A stretch of DNA of 13,544 nucleotides from Alphaproteobacteria bacterium (GTDB lineage Bacteria > Pseudomonadota > Alphaproteobacteria > UBA7887), in assembly GCA_028289725.1 (NCBI GenBank), contig JANQOH010000394.1:1-13544 (forward strand), in the 5' to 3' direction. Below are positions 12,421 through 13,544 of the stretch, piece by piece. The notes under the pieces are model-generated. The model had not been told where the DNA came from and made no database searches. It saw only the letters and a list, made by a program, of their open reading frames with translations. The translations under genes were made by a program, and so were the position numbers. The first letter of the stretch is position 1. Every line of letters begins with the position of its first letter.

Positions 12421-13544
12421 ATGAAAGCCGCCGGCACAACGCGGCGGCGGTCCCCACAAATACGCCAGTATGACCTGGTCGAGCGTGTCGCGGGCTATGA
12501 TCCTGGGGCGGACGAGCAGGCCCTCAATCGCGCCTATGTCTTTTCGATGGCCCGCCACGGCACCCAGAAGCGGGCCTCGGGCGACCCGTATTTTTCCCAT
12601 CCCCTCGAAGTCGCGGGCATTCTCGCTGATCTGAAGCTCGACTCGGCATCAGTCATTACCGGCCTGCTTCATGACACGGTGGAAGACGGTGTTGCCGAGC
12701 AAGACGAGATCGAGAAGCTTTTCGGCGCGGACATCGGTCGACTGGTCGATGGCGTAACCAAGCTTTCGAAAATCGAGCTTCAATCACACACTGAGCGCCA
12801 GGCCGAGAACTTCCGCAAATTTCTCCTCGCTATGTCCGAGGATATCCGCGTGCTTTTGGTGAAGCTCGCTGACCGGTTGCACAACATGCGAACGCTAGAG
12901 TTCATATCGAAGCCCGAGAAGCGTCGTCGGATCGCTCTGGAAACCATGGAAATTTACGCGCCGCTTGCCGAGCGGATCGGCATGCAGCGGCTCAAGGACG
13001 AGCTCGAGGATCTGGCGTTCGCCGAGCTAAATCCGGAAGCGCGCGAATCGCTGGTCAAACGCTTGGAATTTCTGCGCGAGACCGAAGGGCAACTCATCCC
13101 GGTGATCGCGCTTGAGTTGGAAAAGACCTTGGCGTCCGCCGGCATTCGCGCGCCGGTCATTGGTCGGGAAAAGCGGCCCTATTCAATCTGGCGCAAAATG
13201 GAGCAGAAACACGTCGCCTTCGAGCAGATTGCGGATGTGATCGCATTCCGGGCTATCGTGCCAGACGAAACCGATTGCTACCGCGCCCTTGGCGCCATTC
13301 ACCGCGCCTATCCGATGATCCCCGGGCGTTTTAAGGACTATATTTCGACGCCCAAGCCGAATGGCTATCGTTCGTTGCATACCTCCGTCATTGGACCGCA
13401 ACAAAGGCGTATCGAGTTCCAAATTCGGGCCGAAGCCATGCATGACGTGGCCGAATTCGGCGTCGCCGCCCACTGGCTGTACAAACAGACGGCAGACGAC
13501 ACCAAGCCGCACGAAGGCCGGCAATATGGCTGGCTCCGGCATCT
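12421..13544 (+). CDS. rsh: Bifunctional (p)ppGpp synthetase/hydrolase (RelA/SpoT homologue), 3'-truncated by the window
   Basis: Makes and degrades the stringent-response alarmone (p)ppGpp. 374 N-terminal residues are visible; the frame runs off the window, and the TGS and ACT domains typical of long RSH enzymes would lie beyond. Start ATG 12421: an in-frame TGA at 12415 excludes anything earlier; the ribosome site is weak (TTTTGAG). The hydrolase domain is intact: HPLEV (His60), HDTVED (His84, Asp85, Glu88, Asp89) and KLADRLHNMRT (Asp151, Asn155). The synthetase domain has DVIAFRAIV (Asp272), PGRFKDYISTPKPNGYRSLHT and IEFQIRAEAMHDVAEFGVAAHW with Glu332. RFKD (303-306) is the RXKD signature of bifunctional enzymes, not the EXDD of RelA-only ones. 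A basic 14-residue segment (MKAAGTTRRRSPQI) precedes RQYDLVERV, where many alphaproteobacterial homologues begin. Confidence 0.96.
   Translation, partial: MKAAGTTRRRSPQIRQYDLVERVAGYDPGADEQALNRAYVFSMARHGTQKRASGDPYFSHPLEVAGILADLKLDSASVITGLLHDTVEDGVAEQDEIEKLFGADIGRLVDGVTKLSKIELQSHTERQAENFRKFLLAMSEDIRVLLVKLADRLHNMRTLEFISKPEKRRRIALETMEIYAPLAERIGMQRLKDELEDLAFAELNPEARESLVKRLEFLRETEGQLIPVIALELEKTLASAGIRAPVIGREKRPYSIWRKMEQKHVAFEQIADVIAFRAIVPDETDCYRALGAIHRAYPMIPGRFKDYISTPKPNGYRSLHTSVIGPQQRRIEFQIRAEAMHDVAEFGVAAHWLYKQTADDTKPHEGRQYGWLRH

Noticed and set aside
1..13544. A mobile element, defence island, CRISPR array or prophage
   Set aside because: No transposase, integrase, repeat-spacer array or tRNA-bounded insertion; gene content is housekeeping with normal intergenic spacing.

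Overview
The window is ordinary chromosomal core DNA from a GC-rich alphaproteobacterium, probably of Rhodospirillales type. This is inferred from codon use, from the smpB / NYN / rpoZ / rsh neighbourhood, from a bifunctional RSH enzyme carrying the RFKD signature, and from an omega subunit with a long acidic tail. There are 14 protein genes, two of them cut by or running off a window edge. I see no tRNA, rRNA, CRISPR array, insertion sequence, prophage or att site. I found no candidate for a wholly new system; the findings are local oddities.

Layout. Positions 3-1649 (+) hold the C-terminal part of an acyl-CoA synthetase (NDP-forming), whose stop codon overlaps that of a convergent enoyl-CoA hydratase/isomerase family gene (1646-2407, -). 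Divergent from the latter is a two-gene unit: an exported Sel1-repeat protein (2541-3404) and glucokinase (3401-4384), coupled through a TTGA start/stop overlap. Two bases separate glk from a convergent unit on the minus strand: a soluble lytic transglycosylase (5390-7414) followed by a PLP-dependent threonine/serine dehydratase (4387-5376). The divergent 7415-7607 gap carries recognisable promoters for slt and for dapA-smpB (7608-8965, 19-bp overlap).

After a 321-bp gap with several inverted repeats and a good rho-independent terminator comes a secreted glutathione-peroxidase-like thiol peroxidase (9287-9853). It converges on a minus-strand pair: an NYN-domain (LabA/DUF88) putative ribonuclease (10527-11156) and a family 5 type uracil-DNA glycosylase (9872-10552), overlapping by 26 bp. 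A 147-bp divergent region with two inverted repeats separates that pair from folK (11304-11846), rpoZ (11952-12344) and rsh (12421 to window end). A perfect 10-bp inverted repeat with terminator-like T runs ends 13 nt before the rsh start codon.

How the genes fit together. dapA (lysine and peptidoglycan precursor) and slt (peptidoglycan turnover) are transcribed divergently and both concern the cell wall. smpB (ribosome rescue), rpoZ and rsh belong to the translation-stress and stringent-response network; omega forms part of the ppGpp site on RNA polymerase in proteobacteria, so rpoZ-rsh is a functionally meaningful pair. The rest is metabolic or repair housekeeping.
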